DNA of 64,000 bases from Pseudomonas sp. MM211 (GTDB lineage: Bacteria > Pseudomonadota > Gammaproteobacteria > Pseudomonadales > Pseudomonadaceae), in NCBI RefSeq assembly GCF_020386635.1, contig NZ_CP081942.1, positions 434,001-498,000 on the forward strand, written 5' to 3'. The notes beneath the pieces were generated by a model. It was not told where the DNA came from. It was given only the letters and a program-made list of their open reading frames with translations, and made no database searches. A program made the translations under genes and the position numbers. Below, in pieces: positions 26,438 through 35,436 of the stretch; the stretch's first letter is position 1; each line of letters starts with the position of its first letter.

Positions 26438-27097
26438 ATGAACCTGCCCTGGCCCGAAATCGACACCGTATTGCTGGACATGGACGGCACTCTGCTCGAC
26501 CTGCACTTCGATAACCACTTCTGGCTCGAGCACCTGCCACAGCGCTACGCCGAGCACCACGGCGTCAGCCGTGCCCTGGCCGATGCTGAACTGCAGCCGC
26601 TGTTTACGAAGCACGCTGGCCAACTGAACTGGTATTGCACGGACTTCTGGAGCCGCGAGCTGAACCTGTCGATCCGTGACCTCAAGCGCGAGGTCGCCGA
26701 CCTAATCGCCCTGCGCCCGGACGCCGACACATTCCTCGCCGCCATCCGCCAGGCCGGCAAGCAGGTGGTGATGATCACCAACGCCCACCGCGACTCGCTG
26801 TCCCTGAAGCTGGAGCGCATCGAACTGGCGCCCTACTTCGACCGCCTGATCAGTTCTCACGACTACGGCTTCCCCAAGGAAGACGCGCAGTTCTGGTTCG
26901 CGCTGCAGCAAGACCTGTCGTTCGACCCGGCGCGCAGCCTGTTCATCGACGATAACGTACCGATCCTGCGCAGCGCCCAACGCTTCGGCGTGAAGCACCT
27001 GCTGGCGGTCTATGAGCCGGATAGCCGCAAGGGCGTGAAGGACACCGAAGAGTTCGAGGCCGTGCGGGATTATCGGGCGCTGTTGAGCGGGCTGTAG
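26438..27097 (+). CDS. yrfG: HAD-family GMP/IMP nucleotidase (YrfG-like)
   Basis: A 219-residue haloacid-dehalogenase phosphatase with motif I DMDGTLLDLHFD, motif II VMITNAHRD and the later SHDYGFPKEDAQFW and SLFIDDNVPIL (motifs III/IV). The E. coli relative dephosphorylates purine nucleotides. It is divergent from nudE, with a 136-base gap holding both promoters. Confidence 0.88.
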   Translation: MNLPWPEIDTVLLDMDGTLLDLHFDNHFWLEHLPQRYAEHHGVSRALADAELQPLFTKHAGQLNWYCTDFWSRELNLSIRDLKREVADLIALRPDADTFLAAIRQAGKQVVMITNAHRDSLSLKLERIELAPYFDRLISSHDYGFPKEDAQFWFALQQDLSFDPARSLFIDDNVPILRSAQRFGVKHLLAVYEPDSRKGVKDTEEFEAVRDYRALLSGL

Positions 27098-27150
27098 GTA
27101 GCAAGAGCGGCTGGTGAGTGGCGGGAGCGGACATAGAGCGCTGCTGCTTT

Positions 27151-27222
27151 TGTGGGAGCGGCTTTAGCCGCGAGCTCTTTGTTTGCCTTGATTAAAAGCT
27201 CGTGGCTAAAGCCCCTCCTACA
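27151..27222. repeat. Palindromic intergenic repeat (GTGGGAG…GGCTTTAGCC type)
   Basis: TGTGGGAGCGGCTTTAGCC and its inexact complement GGCTAAAGCCCCTCCTACA bracket an AT-rich loop. The same type recurs at 39051, 39899 and 56234. Confidence 0.85.
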
Positions 27223-27253
27223 AGTTACGCGAACGTCCGCTTCTGCCTTGATG

Positions 27254-27374
27254 ATGGCTCCCACGCTCCAGCGTGGGAGCCCAATCCAGGGCGCTCTGCG
27301 CTCGCCAGGCCTCGACATCGGACGCAGAGCGTCCCTGCAGGCATTCCCACGCGGAGCGTGAGGAACGATCAGAT
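27254..27374. repeat. Second palindromic repeat type (GGCTCCCACGCT)
   Basis: GGCTCCCACGCT-CC-AGCGTGGGAGCC is a perfect 12-base dyad, followed by a region ending CCCACGCGGAGCGTGAGG with the same core. The 490-base gap between yrfG and atzF is filled by this, the 27151 repeat and the atzF regulatory region. Confidence 0.75.
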
Positions 27375-27447
27375 CGAACCCCGCAGCAGATGACCGCTTT
27401 CGCCTGACGCCTGCCCTTATCCCATCTCACACCACGCCGGTCGTCTG

Positions 27448-27464
27448 CGCACCAAAAGGCTTCA
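27448..27464. promoter_or_regulatory. Possible NtrC site upstream of atzF
   Basis: CGCACCAAAAGGCTTCA matches the left half of the NtrC consensus (TGCACC-N4-TGGTGCA) well and the right half partly, 9 of 13 positions. It lies about 83 bases upstream of the sigma-54 promoter. Confidence 0.35.
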
Positions 27465-27546
27465 GCGCGGCTCCGCTACGGTGCAGGAATAGTCCTAAAA
27501 AACCTCCTAATAAAATAAAACTCATAAAAATCATCTAGTTAAAAAC

Positions 27547-27562
27547 TGGCATCGCTCTTGCT
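27547..27562 (+). promoter_or_regulatory. Sigma-54 promoter of the urea-degradation genes
   Basis: TGGCAT-N5-TTGCT has the invariant GG and GC at correct spacing, about 25 bases before the atzF start. Nitrogen-limitation control through NtrC would be expected for these genes. Confidence 0.8.
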
Positions 27563-27587
27563 CTAGCAATTCCAACTTGGATACAAG

Positions 27588-29408
27588 ATGGAATCTCAGA
27601 GTATGTCCAACGCCTCCTTCGCTTTTACCCTCGCCGACTGGCAACAGGCTTACCGCGATGCCGCGCAACCAGCCGAGCTGCTGCACACCCTGCTCGCGCA
27701 ACTGAGCCGTGACGACAACGCCTGGATCTGCCTGGCCAGCACGACCCAGCTCGACGCCCAGTTGAGTAATCTGCAGGCCCTGCTCGACAAGGCCGAAGGC
27801 CAGCAGGACAAGCTGCCGCTGTACGGCGTGCCGTTCGCCATCAAGGACAACATCAACGCAGCCGGCTGGCAGACCACTGCTGCCTGCCCCGAATTCGCCT
27901 ACCAGGCCGAGGCTGATGCCACGGTGGTCGAGCGCCTGCGCGCCGCCGGGGCCATCTTGATCGGCAAGACCAATCTCGATCAGTTCGCGACCGGTCTGGT
28001 CGGCACCCGCTCGCCCCACGGCGCGGTCGCCAACAGCTTCAATCCGCAGTACGTCAGCGGTGGCTCCAGCTCCGGCTCGGCCAGCGTGGTCGCGCGCGGC
28101 CTGGTGCCGTTCTCCCTGGGTACCGATACGGCCGGCTCGGGCCGTGTGCCAGCGGGCTTCAACAATATCGTCGGGCTCAAGCCGACCAAGGGCTGGCTAC
28201 CGAACACCGGCCTGGTACCGGCTTGCCGTACGGTGGATTGCATCTCGGTGTTCGCCCTCACGGTCGGCGACGCCGAAACCGTCGCGCGCCTCGCTGGCGG
28301 TTACGACGCCGACGACGGCTACTCGCGCAGCAACCCCAACAGCGCACCGGTCGGCATGAAGTCCGCACCGACCTTTGCCGTGCCCGACAGCCTGGAGTTC
28401 TTTGGCGATACCCAGACCCAGACCGTGTTCGAGCAGGCGCTGGAGAAACTGCGCGCCCTGGGCGTCACCCTGCAACCCATCGACTTCAGCCCCTTCCGTG
28501 AGCTCGCCGAACAGCTGTATTACGGCCCCTGGGTCGCCGAGCGCACCGTCGCCGTGGAGGGCGTGGCGCCGGAGCATCTCGACCCGGTGGTACGCGGTAT
28601 CGTCGACAGCGGCCACCAATACAGCGCCTGCGACGCCTACAAGGCCGAGTACCTGCGTGCCGAGCTGAGCCGCAAGATCAACGACGCGCTGGCAGGTTTC
28701 GACGCGCTGGTAGTGCCGACTTCGCCGACCATTCGCAGCCTCGACGAAATGCGTCAGGAGCCGGTGCTGTTCAACAGCCAGTTCGGCACCTACACCAACT
28801 TCACCAACCTCGCCGACCTCTCTGCCCTGGCCGTACCCGCCGGCCTGCGCGACGACGGCCTGCCCGCGGGCATAACCCTGCTCGCCCCCGCCTGGCACGA
28901 CCTGGCCCTGGCGGCCTTCGGCAAACGCTGGCAGGCCAGCCTGGAGCTGCCGCTCGGCGCCACCGGTCGCGCGCTGCCGCCACAAACGCTGTCCACAGCG
29001 GTGCCGGCCGGCAGCGTGCGAGTCGCCGTGGTGGGCGCGCACCTGACCGGCATGCCGCTGAATTTCCAGCTGACCACCCGCAACGCGGTGCTGGTCGAGC
29101 AGACCCTGACCTCGCCGGACTATCGCCTCTACGCCCTGGCCGGCACCGTGCCGCCCAAACCGGGCCTGGCGCGTAGCAGCGATGGTACGTCGATCATCGT
29201 CGAGCTGTGGGACATCCCTCTGGCGCGCTTCGGCGAATTCGTCGCCGAAATCCCCGCACCGCTGGGTATCGGCAACCTGACCCTGGCGGACGGGCGCAGC
29301 GTGAAGGGTTTCATCTGCGAGCCCTGGGCGCTGAGTGATGCACGAGACATCACCAGTTTCGGTGGCTGGCGCGCCTTTATTGCCAGCCAGCAAGCAGCCA
29401 AGAACTGA
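27588..29408 (+). CDS. atzF: Allophanate hydrolase
   Basis: A 606-residue enzyme converting allophanate, made by urea carboxylase, to ammonia and CO2. The amidase-signature domain (about 1–450) has the Ser–cisSer–Lys set in AIKDNINAAG, GGSSSGSASVVARG and LGTDTAGSGRVPAG. A C-terminal domain (about 470–600, with GAHLTGMPLNFQLTTRNAVL) completes the usual two-domain form. The start could instead be the ATG at 27603 (MSNAS…); neither has a strong ribosome site. Confidence 0.95.
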   Translation: MESQSMSNASFAFTLADWQQAYRDAAQPAELLHTLLAQLSRDDNAWICLASTTQLDAQLSNLQALLDKAEGQQDKLPLYGVPFAIKDNINAAGWQTTAACPEFAYQAEADATVVERLRAAGAILIGKTNLDQFATGLVGTRSPHGAVANSFNPQYVSGGSSSGSASVVARGLVPFSLGTDTAGSGRVPAGFNNIVGLKPTKGWLPNTGLVPACRTVDCISVFALTVGDAETVARLAGGYDADDGYSRSNPNSAPVGMKSAPTFAVPDSLEFFGDTQTQTVFEQALEKLRALGVTLQPIDFSPFRELAEQLYYGPWVAERTVAVEGVAPEHLDPVVRGIVDSGHQYSACDAYKAEYLRAELSRKINDALAGFDALVVPTSPTIRSLDEMRQEPVLFNSQFGTYTNFTNLADLSALAVPAGLRDDGLPAGITLLAPAWHDLALAAFGKRWQASLELPLGATGRALPPQTLSTAVPAGSVRVAVVGAHLTGMPLNFQLTTRNAVLVEQTLTSPDYRLYALAGTVPPKPGLARSSDGTSIIVELWDIPLARFGEFVAEIPAPLGIGNLTLADGRSVKGFICEPWALSDARDITSFGGWRAFIASQQAAKN

Positions 29409-29412
29409 AACC

Positions 29413-29483
29413 GTAGGGTGGATGGCCGAAGCCATCCACCAACGAACAGCTGGTGGAAAACGCTTCGCGGTTTTCCACCCTAC
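29413..29483. repeat. Palindromic repeat (GTAGGGTGG type)
   Basis: GTAGGGTGGATGGC and GTTTTCCACCCTAC are the outer arms, with two inner short stems. A related element is at 42391. Confidence 0.75.
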
Positions 29484-29498
29484 GTTGAGGACACGAAC

Positions 29499-29624
29499 AT
29501 GTTCCAGACCGTACTGATCGCCAACCGTAGTGACCAGCTGCGCAGCAGCGCAGCGACGAAGTCAAATTGCAGGACGGGCGTAGCCCGTCATGGCGATCTC
29601 GCCACGGAGAACCGCCATGTTTGA
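29499..29624 (+). CDS. 41-codon leader ORF repeating the urea carboxylase start
   Basis: ATG at 29499 has GAGGA 8 bases upstream. The first ten codons give MFQTVLIANR, nearly the start of urea carboxylase (MFETVLIANR), then unrelated residues (SDQLRSSAATKS…) up to TGA at 29622–29624. That stop overlaps the carboxylase ATG at 29617, so translation could be coupled. The copies differ mostly at third codon positions, so this is not a fresh duplication. Either a decayed duplicate start or a leader peptide. Confidence 0.5.
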   Translation: MFQTVLIANRSDQLRSSAATKSNCRTGVARHGDLATENRHV

Positions 29625-32600
29625 AACAGTCTTGATCGCCAACCGTGGCGAGATCGCCGTCCGCGCCATCCGCACCCTCAAGCATCTCGGCGTGAAGAGC
29701 GTGGCGGTGTACTCCGACGCCGACCGCAACGCCCAGCATGTACGTGATGCAGACGTGGCCGTAGCCCTGGGCGGCGACAAGGCCGCCGACAGCTACCTGC
29801 GTATCGACAAGATTCTCGCCGCCGCGAAGGAGACCGGCGCCCAGGCGATCTATCCCGGTTATGGCTTCCTCTCGGAGAGCGCCGAATTCGCCGAGGCCTG
29901 CGAAAACGCGGGCATCGCCTTCGTTGGCCCGACGCCGACGCAGATCCGCGAGTTCGGCCTCAAGCACCGGGCTCGCGAGCTGGCCGCCGAAGCGCAGGTG
30001 CCGATGGCGCCCGGCACCGGCCTGCTGCAAAGCCTTGAAGAGGCCCTGGCTGCCGCCGAGGGCATCGGCTACCCGGTGATGCTCAAGACCACTGCTGGCG
30101 GTGGCGGTATCGGCCTGACCCGCTGCGCCGACGCCGTGGCCCTGGCCAGCGCCTATGACGGTGTCAAACGCATGGGCGAGCAGTTCTTCAGTGATTCGGG
30201 GGTATTTCTCGAACGCTTCGTCGACCAGGCACGCCATGTCGAAGTGCAGATATTCGGTGATGGCAAAGGCCGCGTGGCAGCCCTGGGTGAACGCGATTGC
30301 TCGCTGCAACGGCGCAACCAGAAGGTGGTCGAGGAAACCCCTGCACCGAACCTGCCACAAGCCACCCGCGAGCGCCTGCATGCCGCTGCTGTCGAGTTGG
30401 GCGAGTCGGTGAGCTACCGCAGTGCCGGCACCGTGGAGTTCATCTACGACGCCGCTCGCGACGACTTCTACTTTCTCGAAGTGAACACCCGCCTGCAGGT
30501 CGAGCACCCGGTGACCGAGATGGTCACCGGCCTGGATCTCATCGAGTGCATGCTGCGCGTGGCCGCAGGCGACGAGCTGGACTGGGTCGCCCTGAGCCGC
30601 GCCCCGCAGGGCGCCGCCATCGAAGTGCGCATCTACGCCGAAGACCCGCTGAAGAACTTCCAGCCCAGCCCGGGCGTGCTGACCGACGTGCACTTCCCGG
30701 ACGACGTCCGTGTCGACGGCTGGGTCAGTACCGGCAGCGAAGTCTCGGCCTTCTACGACCCGATGATCGCCAAGCTGATCGTCCACGCCGCCACGCGTGA
30801 AGAGGCCATCGCCAAGCTGAGCAAAGCGCTGGGCGAAACCCGCCTGCACGGTATCGCCAGCAACCTCGATTACTTGCGTCAGGTGGTTGCCGAGCCACGC
30901 TTTCACGACGCGCAGATCTGGACTCGCCTGCTCGACACCTTCAGCTACGCGGCGCAGGTGGTCGAAGTGCTGGAACCCGGCACTTACAGCAGCGTGCAGG
31001 ATTTCCCCGGTCGTCTCGGCTACTGGGACATCGGCGTGCCGCCGTCCGGGCCGATGGATGATTACGCCTTCCGTCTGGCCAACCGCATCGTCGGTAACCA
31101 CGAGAGCGCCGCCGGGCTGGAATTCACCCTGCAGGGCCCGAGCCTGCGCTTCCACAGCGATGCGCTAGTCGCCCTCGCCGGTGCTGACTGCCCTGCCGAG
31201 CTGGACGGTGAAAGCGTGCCCTACTGGGCGCCAATCGCCATCAAGGCCGGCCAGGTGCTCAAACTCGGCCGCGCAACCAGCGGCTGCCGCACCTATCTGG
31301 CAGTGCGTGGCGGCTTCGATGTGCCCGTGTACCTGGGCAGCCGCTCGACCTTCGCCCTCGGCCAGTTCGGCGGCCATGCCGGGCGTACCCTGCGCACCGC
31401 CGACATGCTGGCCATCTCCCAGGATTTGCCCGCCTGCACCACGCCGGCGCCGGTCAGCGAGCCCCAGGCGCTGGATGCCAGCCTGGTTCCCGAGTACGGC
31501 GCGACCTGGAACATCGGTGTGCTCTATGGCCCCCACGGCGCACCGGATTTCTTCACTGCCGAGGCGATCGAGCAGTTCTTCGCCGCCGACTGGCAGGTGC
31601 ACTACAACTCCAACCGCCTGGGCGTGCGCCTGAGCGGGCCGAAGCCAAGCTGGACACGCGCCGACGGCGGCGAAGCCGGCCTGCATCCGTCCAACGTGCA
31701 TGACTGCGAATACGCCATCGGCGCCATCAACTTCACCGGCGACTTCCCGGTGATCCTTACCAAGGACGGCCCGAGCCTGGGCGGTTTCGTCTGCCCGGTA
31801 ACCATCGCCAAGGCCGAGCTGTGGAAGGTCGGCCAGGTCAAGCCAGGCGACACCCTGCGCTTTCATCCCATCAGCTTCGAGCAAGCTCAAGCACTGGAAC
31901 AGGCGCAATTGGGTAGCCTGCAAAGCCTAAGCGCGGTCAATGCCGTAGAGTTGCCGGCGCCCAGCCTGCAGCCAGGCGACACCGTGTCGGCCACCGTGCT
32001 GGCTGAGCTGCCGGCCGATGGCAGCCGCCCGCGCGCGGTCTACCGCCAGGCTGGCGATGCCTACATCCTGCTCGAATACGGCGACAACGTGCTCGACCTG
32101 GCGCTGCGTCTGCGCGTGCACCTGCTGATGGAGGCGCTCAAGGCGACTCCGCTCACCGGTCTGGAAGAGCTGGCGCCGGGTGTGCGTTCGCTGCAGCTGC
32201 GTTACGACAGCCGCGTACTGCATCAGCAGGCGCTGCTCGATCACCTGCTGCGCCTCGAGCGCGAGCTGGGCGACGTGGCGAATCTCAAGGTGCCGACCCG
32301 CATCGTCCACCTGCCGATGGCCTTCGAAGACAGCGCCACCCTCGCTGCCGTCACCCGCTACAGCGAGACCGTGCGCAGCCAGGCGCCGTGGCTGCCAAAT
32401 AATGTCGATTTCATCCAGCGCGCCAATGGCCTGGCCACCCGCGAGCAAGTGCGCGACATCCTCTTCGCGGCCAGCTACCTGATCCTCGGCCTCGGCGACG
32501 TCTACCTCGACGCGCCCTGTGCCGTGCCACTCGACCCGCGCCACCGCCTGCTCAGCTCCAAGTACAACCCGGCACGCACCTACACCGCCGAAGGCACCGT

Positions 32601-33246
32601 GGGTATCGGCGGCATGTACATGTGCATCTACGGTATGGATTCGCCCGGCGGCTACCAGCTGGTCGGCCGTACCTTGCCGATCTGGAACAAGTTCGTGAAG
32701 AACGCCCAGTTCGAGGGCGGCCAGCCGTGGCTGCTGCACTTCTTCGATCAGGTGCGTTTCTACCCGGTCAGCGAAGCCGAGCTCGACGAATTCCGCGACG
32801 CCTTCCGTGAAGGCCGCGCGCAAATAAAGATCGAGCAGAGCACCTTCGATTTCGCCGAATACCAGCGCTTCCTGGCGGACAACGCCAGCAGCATCGCCAG
32901 CTTCCAGCAGCTGCAAAAGCAAGCCTTCGACGCCGAAGTGCAGCTGTGGCGCGACGACGACGACGCCGACAGCCACGCCGCGCCAGTTGCCAGCAGCGAG
33001 GAGGACGAAGCCGTCGATGGTCAGGCCGTCAGCGCCGACATGTGCGGCAGCGTCTGGAAGGTGCTGGTCGAGCCGGGCCAGTACGTCGAAGCCGGAACGC
33101 CGTTGCTGGTGGTCGAGGCGATGAAGATGGAGCTGGCCGTGCTCGCGCCAGTAGCGGGAACGGTCAAGGCCGTGCGCTGCCAGCCGGGCAAGGCGGTCAC
33201 CCCGGGCGACGTGCTGCTGATCCTCGACCCGAGCGAGGCGGCCTGA
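29617..33246 (+). CDS. uca: Urea carboxylase
   Basis: A 1209-residue biotin enzyme that carboxylates urea to allophanate with ATP and bicarbonate. Order: biotin carboxylase domain (about 1–450; EVQIFGDGKGRVAALGERDC, EVNTRLQVEHPVTEMV), a long central carboxyltransferase region of KipA/KipI-like parts (about 460–1060; VQDFPGRLGYWDIGVPPSGP, then GVGGMYMCIYG-type segment GIGGMYMCIYGMDSPGGYQL), and a biotin carrier domain with Lys1170 in VVEAMKME. The ATG at 29617 has GGAG upstream and starts at the normal family N-terminus; 9 extra codons to 29590 are not needed. Confidence 0.97.
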   Translation: MFETVLIANRGEIAVRAIRTLKHLGVKSVAVYSDADRNAQHVRDADVAVALGGDKAADSYLRIDKILAAAKETGAQAIYPGYGFLSESAEFAEACENAGIAFVGPTPTQIREFGLKHRARELAAEAQVPMAPGTGLLQSLEEALAAAEGIGYPVMLKTTAGGGGIGLTRCADAVALASAYDGVKRMGEQFFSDSGVFLERFVDQARHVEVQIFGDGKGRVAALGERDCSLQRRNQKVVEETPAPNLPQATRERLHAAAVELGESVSYRSAGTVEFIYDAARDDFYFLEVNTRLQVEHPVTEMVTGLDLIECMLRVAAGDELDWVALSRAPQGAAIEVRIYAEDPLKNFQPSPGVLTDVHFPDDVRVDGWVSTGSEVSAFYDPMIAKLIVHAATREEAIAKLSKALGETRLHGIASNLDYLRQVVAEPRFHDAQIWTRLLDTFSYAAQVVEVLEPGTYSSVQDFPGRLGYWDIGVPPSGPMDDYAFRLANRIVGNHESAAGLEFTLQGPSLRFHSDALVALAGADCPAELDGESVPYWAPIAIKAGQVLKLGRATSGCRTYLAVRGGFDVPVYLGSRSTFALGQFGGHAGRTLRTADMLAISQDLPACTTPAPVSEPQALDASLVPEYGATWNIGVLYGPHGAPDFFTAEAIEQFFAADWQVHYNSNRLGVRLSGPKPSWTRADGGEAGLHPSNVHDCEYAIGAINFTGDFPVILTKDGPSLGGFVCPVTIAKAELWKVGQVKPGDTLRFHPISFEQAQALEQAQLGSLQSLSAVNAVELPAPSLQPGDTVSATVLAELPADGSRPRAVYRQAGDAYILLEYGDNVLDLALRLRVHLLMEALKATPLTGLEELAPGVRSLQLRYDSRVLHQQALLDHLLRLERELGDVANLKVPTRIVHLPMAFEDSATLAAVTRYSETVRSQAPWLPNNVDFIQRANGLATREQVRDILFAASYLILGLGDVYLDAPCAVPLDPRHRLLSSKYNPARTYTAEGTVGIGGMYMCIYGMDSPGGYQLVGRTLPIWNKFVKNAQFEGGQPWLLHFFDQVRFYPVSEAELDEFRDAFREGRAQIKIEQSTFDFAEYQRFLADNASSIASFQQLQKQAFDAEVQLWRDDDDADSHAAPVASSEEDEAVDGQAVSADMCGSVWKVLVEPGQYVEAGTPLLVVEAMKMELAVLAPVAGTVKAVRCQPGKAVTPGDVLLILDPSEAA

Positions 33247-33247
33247 C

Positions 33248-33970
33248 ATGCAACTGGTCGACCCGATCAAGCGCGGCAAGGAACGCCCGGAGAACCTCGC
33301 CGAGCGTATCTACGGGCAGCTCAAGGACGACATTTCCGAGTTCCGCCTGCTGCCGGGCGACCGTTTCAGCGAAGGTGAAGTGGCCGAGCGCATGGCCGCC
33401 AGCCGCACACCAGTGCGCCAGGCGCTCTATCGCCTGGAGCGCGAGGGTTATCTGGAGGTGTATTTCCGTAGCGGCTGGCAGGTCAAGCCGTTCGACTTCC
33501 ACCATTTCGAGGAGCTCTACGACGTGCGCATCGTGCTCGAACTGGCGGCGGTTCGGCGCCTGTGCGATCGCCCGGCGAGTGAAACGCCTGAGCAATTGGA
33601 AAAACTGCGCCTCATCTGGACGGCACCGCCCGAGCAACGCCCACCAGAAGGCCGCGAAGTGTCGCTGCTCGACGAAAGCTTCCACTGCCAGTTGGTGGAG
33701 GCCACCGGCAACCGCGAGATGGCTCGCCTGCACCGCGAAATCAGCGAAAAGATTCGTATCGTCCGTCGTCTGGACTTCACCAAAACGCCTCGGGTGGAAG
33801 CCACCTACGAAGAGCACGCACGCATCCTCGGCGCGATCCTGTCGCGTCGTTGCGAAGAAGCACAGCTGTTGCTGAAGACCCACATAGAGGTCAGCAAGGC
33901 GGAAGTGCGCAAGATCACCCTGCACATGCTGCACAACGCCCGCGAGCGGGCCGTACAGGCGCAGGGCTGA
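33248..33970 (+). CDS. GntR-family (FCD) transcription regulator
   Basis: A 240-residue regulator: winged HTH about 15–85 (LPGDRFSEGEVAERMAASRT, then PVRQALYRLEREGYLEV) and an FCD ligand domain about 95–225 with metal-binding His/Asp residues (DESFHCQLVEATGN; EEHARILGAI). It begins one base after the carboxylase stop, so it is made with the urea genes and probably controls them or the transporter; its ligand is not known. Confidence 0.9.
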   Translation: MQLVDPIKRGKERPENLAERIYGQLKDDISEFRLLPGDRFSEGEVAERMAASRTPVRQALYRLEREGYLEVYFRSGWQVKPFDFHHFEELYDVRIVLELAAVRRLCDRPASETPEQLEKLRLIWTAPPEQRPPEGREVSLLDESFHCQLVEATGNREMARLHREISEKIRIVRRLDFTKTPRVEATYEEHARILGAILSRRCEEAQLLLKTHIEVSKAEVRKITLHMLHNARERAVQAQG

Positions 33971-34031
33971 TGTGGTGTCCCTTGATCCACTGCCAACAAC
34001 ATAAAACTCGTCAGTCAATGGAGATCGTCCT

Positions 34032-35297
34032 ATGCAACGTCGCAGCCTGATCAAGGCCTTCACCCTTTCCGCATCCATCGTCGCCATGGGCCTGAGCTGG
34101 AGCATCCACGCCGCCGAGACCATCAAGGTCGGCGTCCTGCACTCGCTGTCCGGCACCATGGCCATTTCGGAAACATCGCTCAAAGACATGGCGCTGATGA
34201 CCATCGACGAGATCAACGCCAAGGGCGGTGTACTCGGCAAGCAGCTCGAAGCGGTGGTGGTCGACCCGGCCTCCAACTGGCCGCTGTTCGCCGAGCGTGG
34301 CCGTCAGTTGCTGACCCAGGACAAGGTCGCGGTGACCTTCGGCTGCTGGACGTCGGTGTCGCGTAAATCGGTACTGCCGGTCTACGAAGAACTCAACGGC
34401 CTGTTGTTCTACCCCGTGCAGTACGAAGGCGAAGAAATGTCGCCGAACGTGTTCTACACCGGCGCCGCGCCGAACCAGCAGGCGATCCCGGCGGTGGAAT
34501 ACCTGCTCAGCGAAGACGGCGGCGCTGCCAAGCGTTTCTTCCTGCTCGGCACCGACTACGTCTACCCGCGCACCACCAACAAGATTCTGCGCGCCTTCCT
34601 GCACAGCAAGGGCGTTCAGGACAAGGACATCGAAGAGGTCTACACGCCGTTCGGCCACAGCGATTACCAAACCATCGTCGCCAACATCAAGAAGTTCTCC
34701 GCCGGCGGCAAGACCGCGGTGGTCTCCACCGTCAACGGCGACTCCAACGTGCCGTTCTACAAGGAACTGGCCAACCAGGGCATCGAAGCCACCGACGTGC
34801 CGGTGGTGGCCTTCTCGGTAGGCGAAGAAGAGCTGCGCGGTATCGACACCAAGCCGCTGGTCGGTCACCTGGCCGCCTGGAACTACTTCCAGTCCGTGGA
34901 GAACCCGGTCAACGAGAAATTCGTCGCCGACTGGAAAGCCTACGCCAAGGCCAAGAAGCTGCCGAACGCCGACACCGTGGTCACCAACGACCCGATGGAA
35001 GCCACCTACGTGGGCATCCACATGTGGGCCCAGGCCGTCGAGAAAGCCGGTACCACCGACGTCGACAAGGTGCGTGCCGCCATGGCCGGCCAGGAGTTCG
35101 CCGCACCGAGCGGTTTCACCCTGAAGATGGACGAGAAGAATCACCACCTGCACAAGCCGGTGATGATCGGCGAAGTCCAGGACGACGGTCAGTTCTCAGT
35201 CGTCTGGGAAACCGACGGCCCGGTTCGCGCCCAGCCCTGGAGCCCGTACATCGAAGGCAACGACAAGAAAGGCGACACCCCGGTGAAGTCGAACTGA
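34032..35297 (+). CDS. urtA: Urea ABC transporter substrate-binding protein UrtA
   Basis: A 421-residue periplasmic binding protein with a twin-Arg-like signal start (MQRRSLIKAFTLSAS). UrtA segments are clear: ETIKVGVLHSLSGTMAISE, FGCWTSVSRKSVLPVYEEL, LLFYPVQYEGEEMSPNVFY and the DEKNHHLHKPVMIGEV end. TGGAGATCG precedes the ATG. Confidence 0.95.
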   Translation: MQRRSLIKAFTLSASIVAMGLSWSIHAAETIKVGVLHSLSGTMAISETSLKDMALMTIDEINAKGGVLGKQLEAVVVDPASNWPLFAERGRQLLTQDKVAVTFGCWTSVSRKSVLPVYEELNGLLFYPVQYEGEEMSPNVFYTGAAPNQQAIPAVEYLLSEDGGAAKRFFLLGTDYVYPRTTNKILRAFLHSKGVQDKDIEEVYTPFGHSDYQTIVANIKKFSAGGKTAVVSTVNGDSNVPFYKELANQGIEATDVPVVAFSVGEEELRGIDTKPLVGHLAAWNYFQSVENPVNEKFVADWKAYAKAKKLPNADTVVTNDPMEATYVGIHMWAQAVEKAGTTDVDKVRAAMAGQEFAAPSGFTLKMDEKNHHLHKPVMIGEVQDDGQFSVVWETDGPVRAQPWSPYIEGNDKKGDTPVKSN

Positions 35298-35322
35298 TCC
35301 ACGGGCTCGCCCGGCTCCTCCT

Positions 35323-35413
35323 GTAGGAGCCGGCTTGCCGGCGATCAATCTTGAAGCGCGTAGTGCCCTGACGATCAATCGCCGACAAGAGCTGGGCGCC
35401 CCCCGGCTCCTAC
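35323..35413. repeat. Palindromic repeat (GTAGGAGC…GGCTCCTAC) between urtA and urtB
   Basis: GTAGGAGCCGG and CCGGCTCCTAC form the outer arms; inner GATCAATC direct repeats. It fills most of the 139-base gap. Confidence 0.8.
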
Positions 35414-35436
35414 AAATTGCCATCTAGGACATCCCC

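Noticed and set aside
29590-29617. Longer start for urea carboxylase (MAISPRRTA…)
   Set aside because: No ribosome site, and the family N-terminus begins at the ATG at 29617.
33985-34005. Crc/Hfq motif before urtA (AACAACATAAAA)
   Set aside because: It breaks the AAnAAnAA pattern and lies well before the ribosome site.
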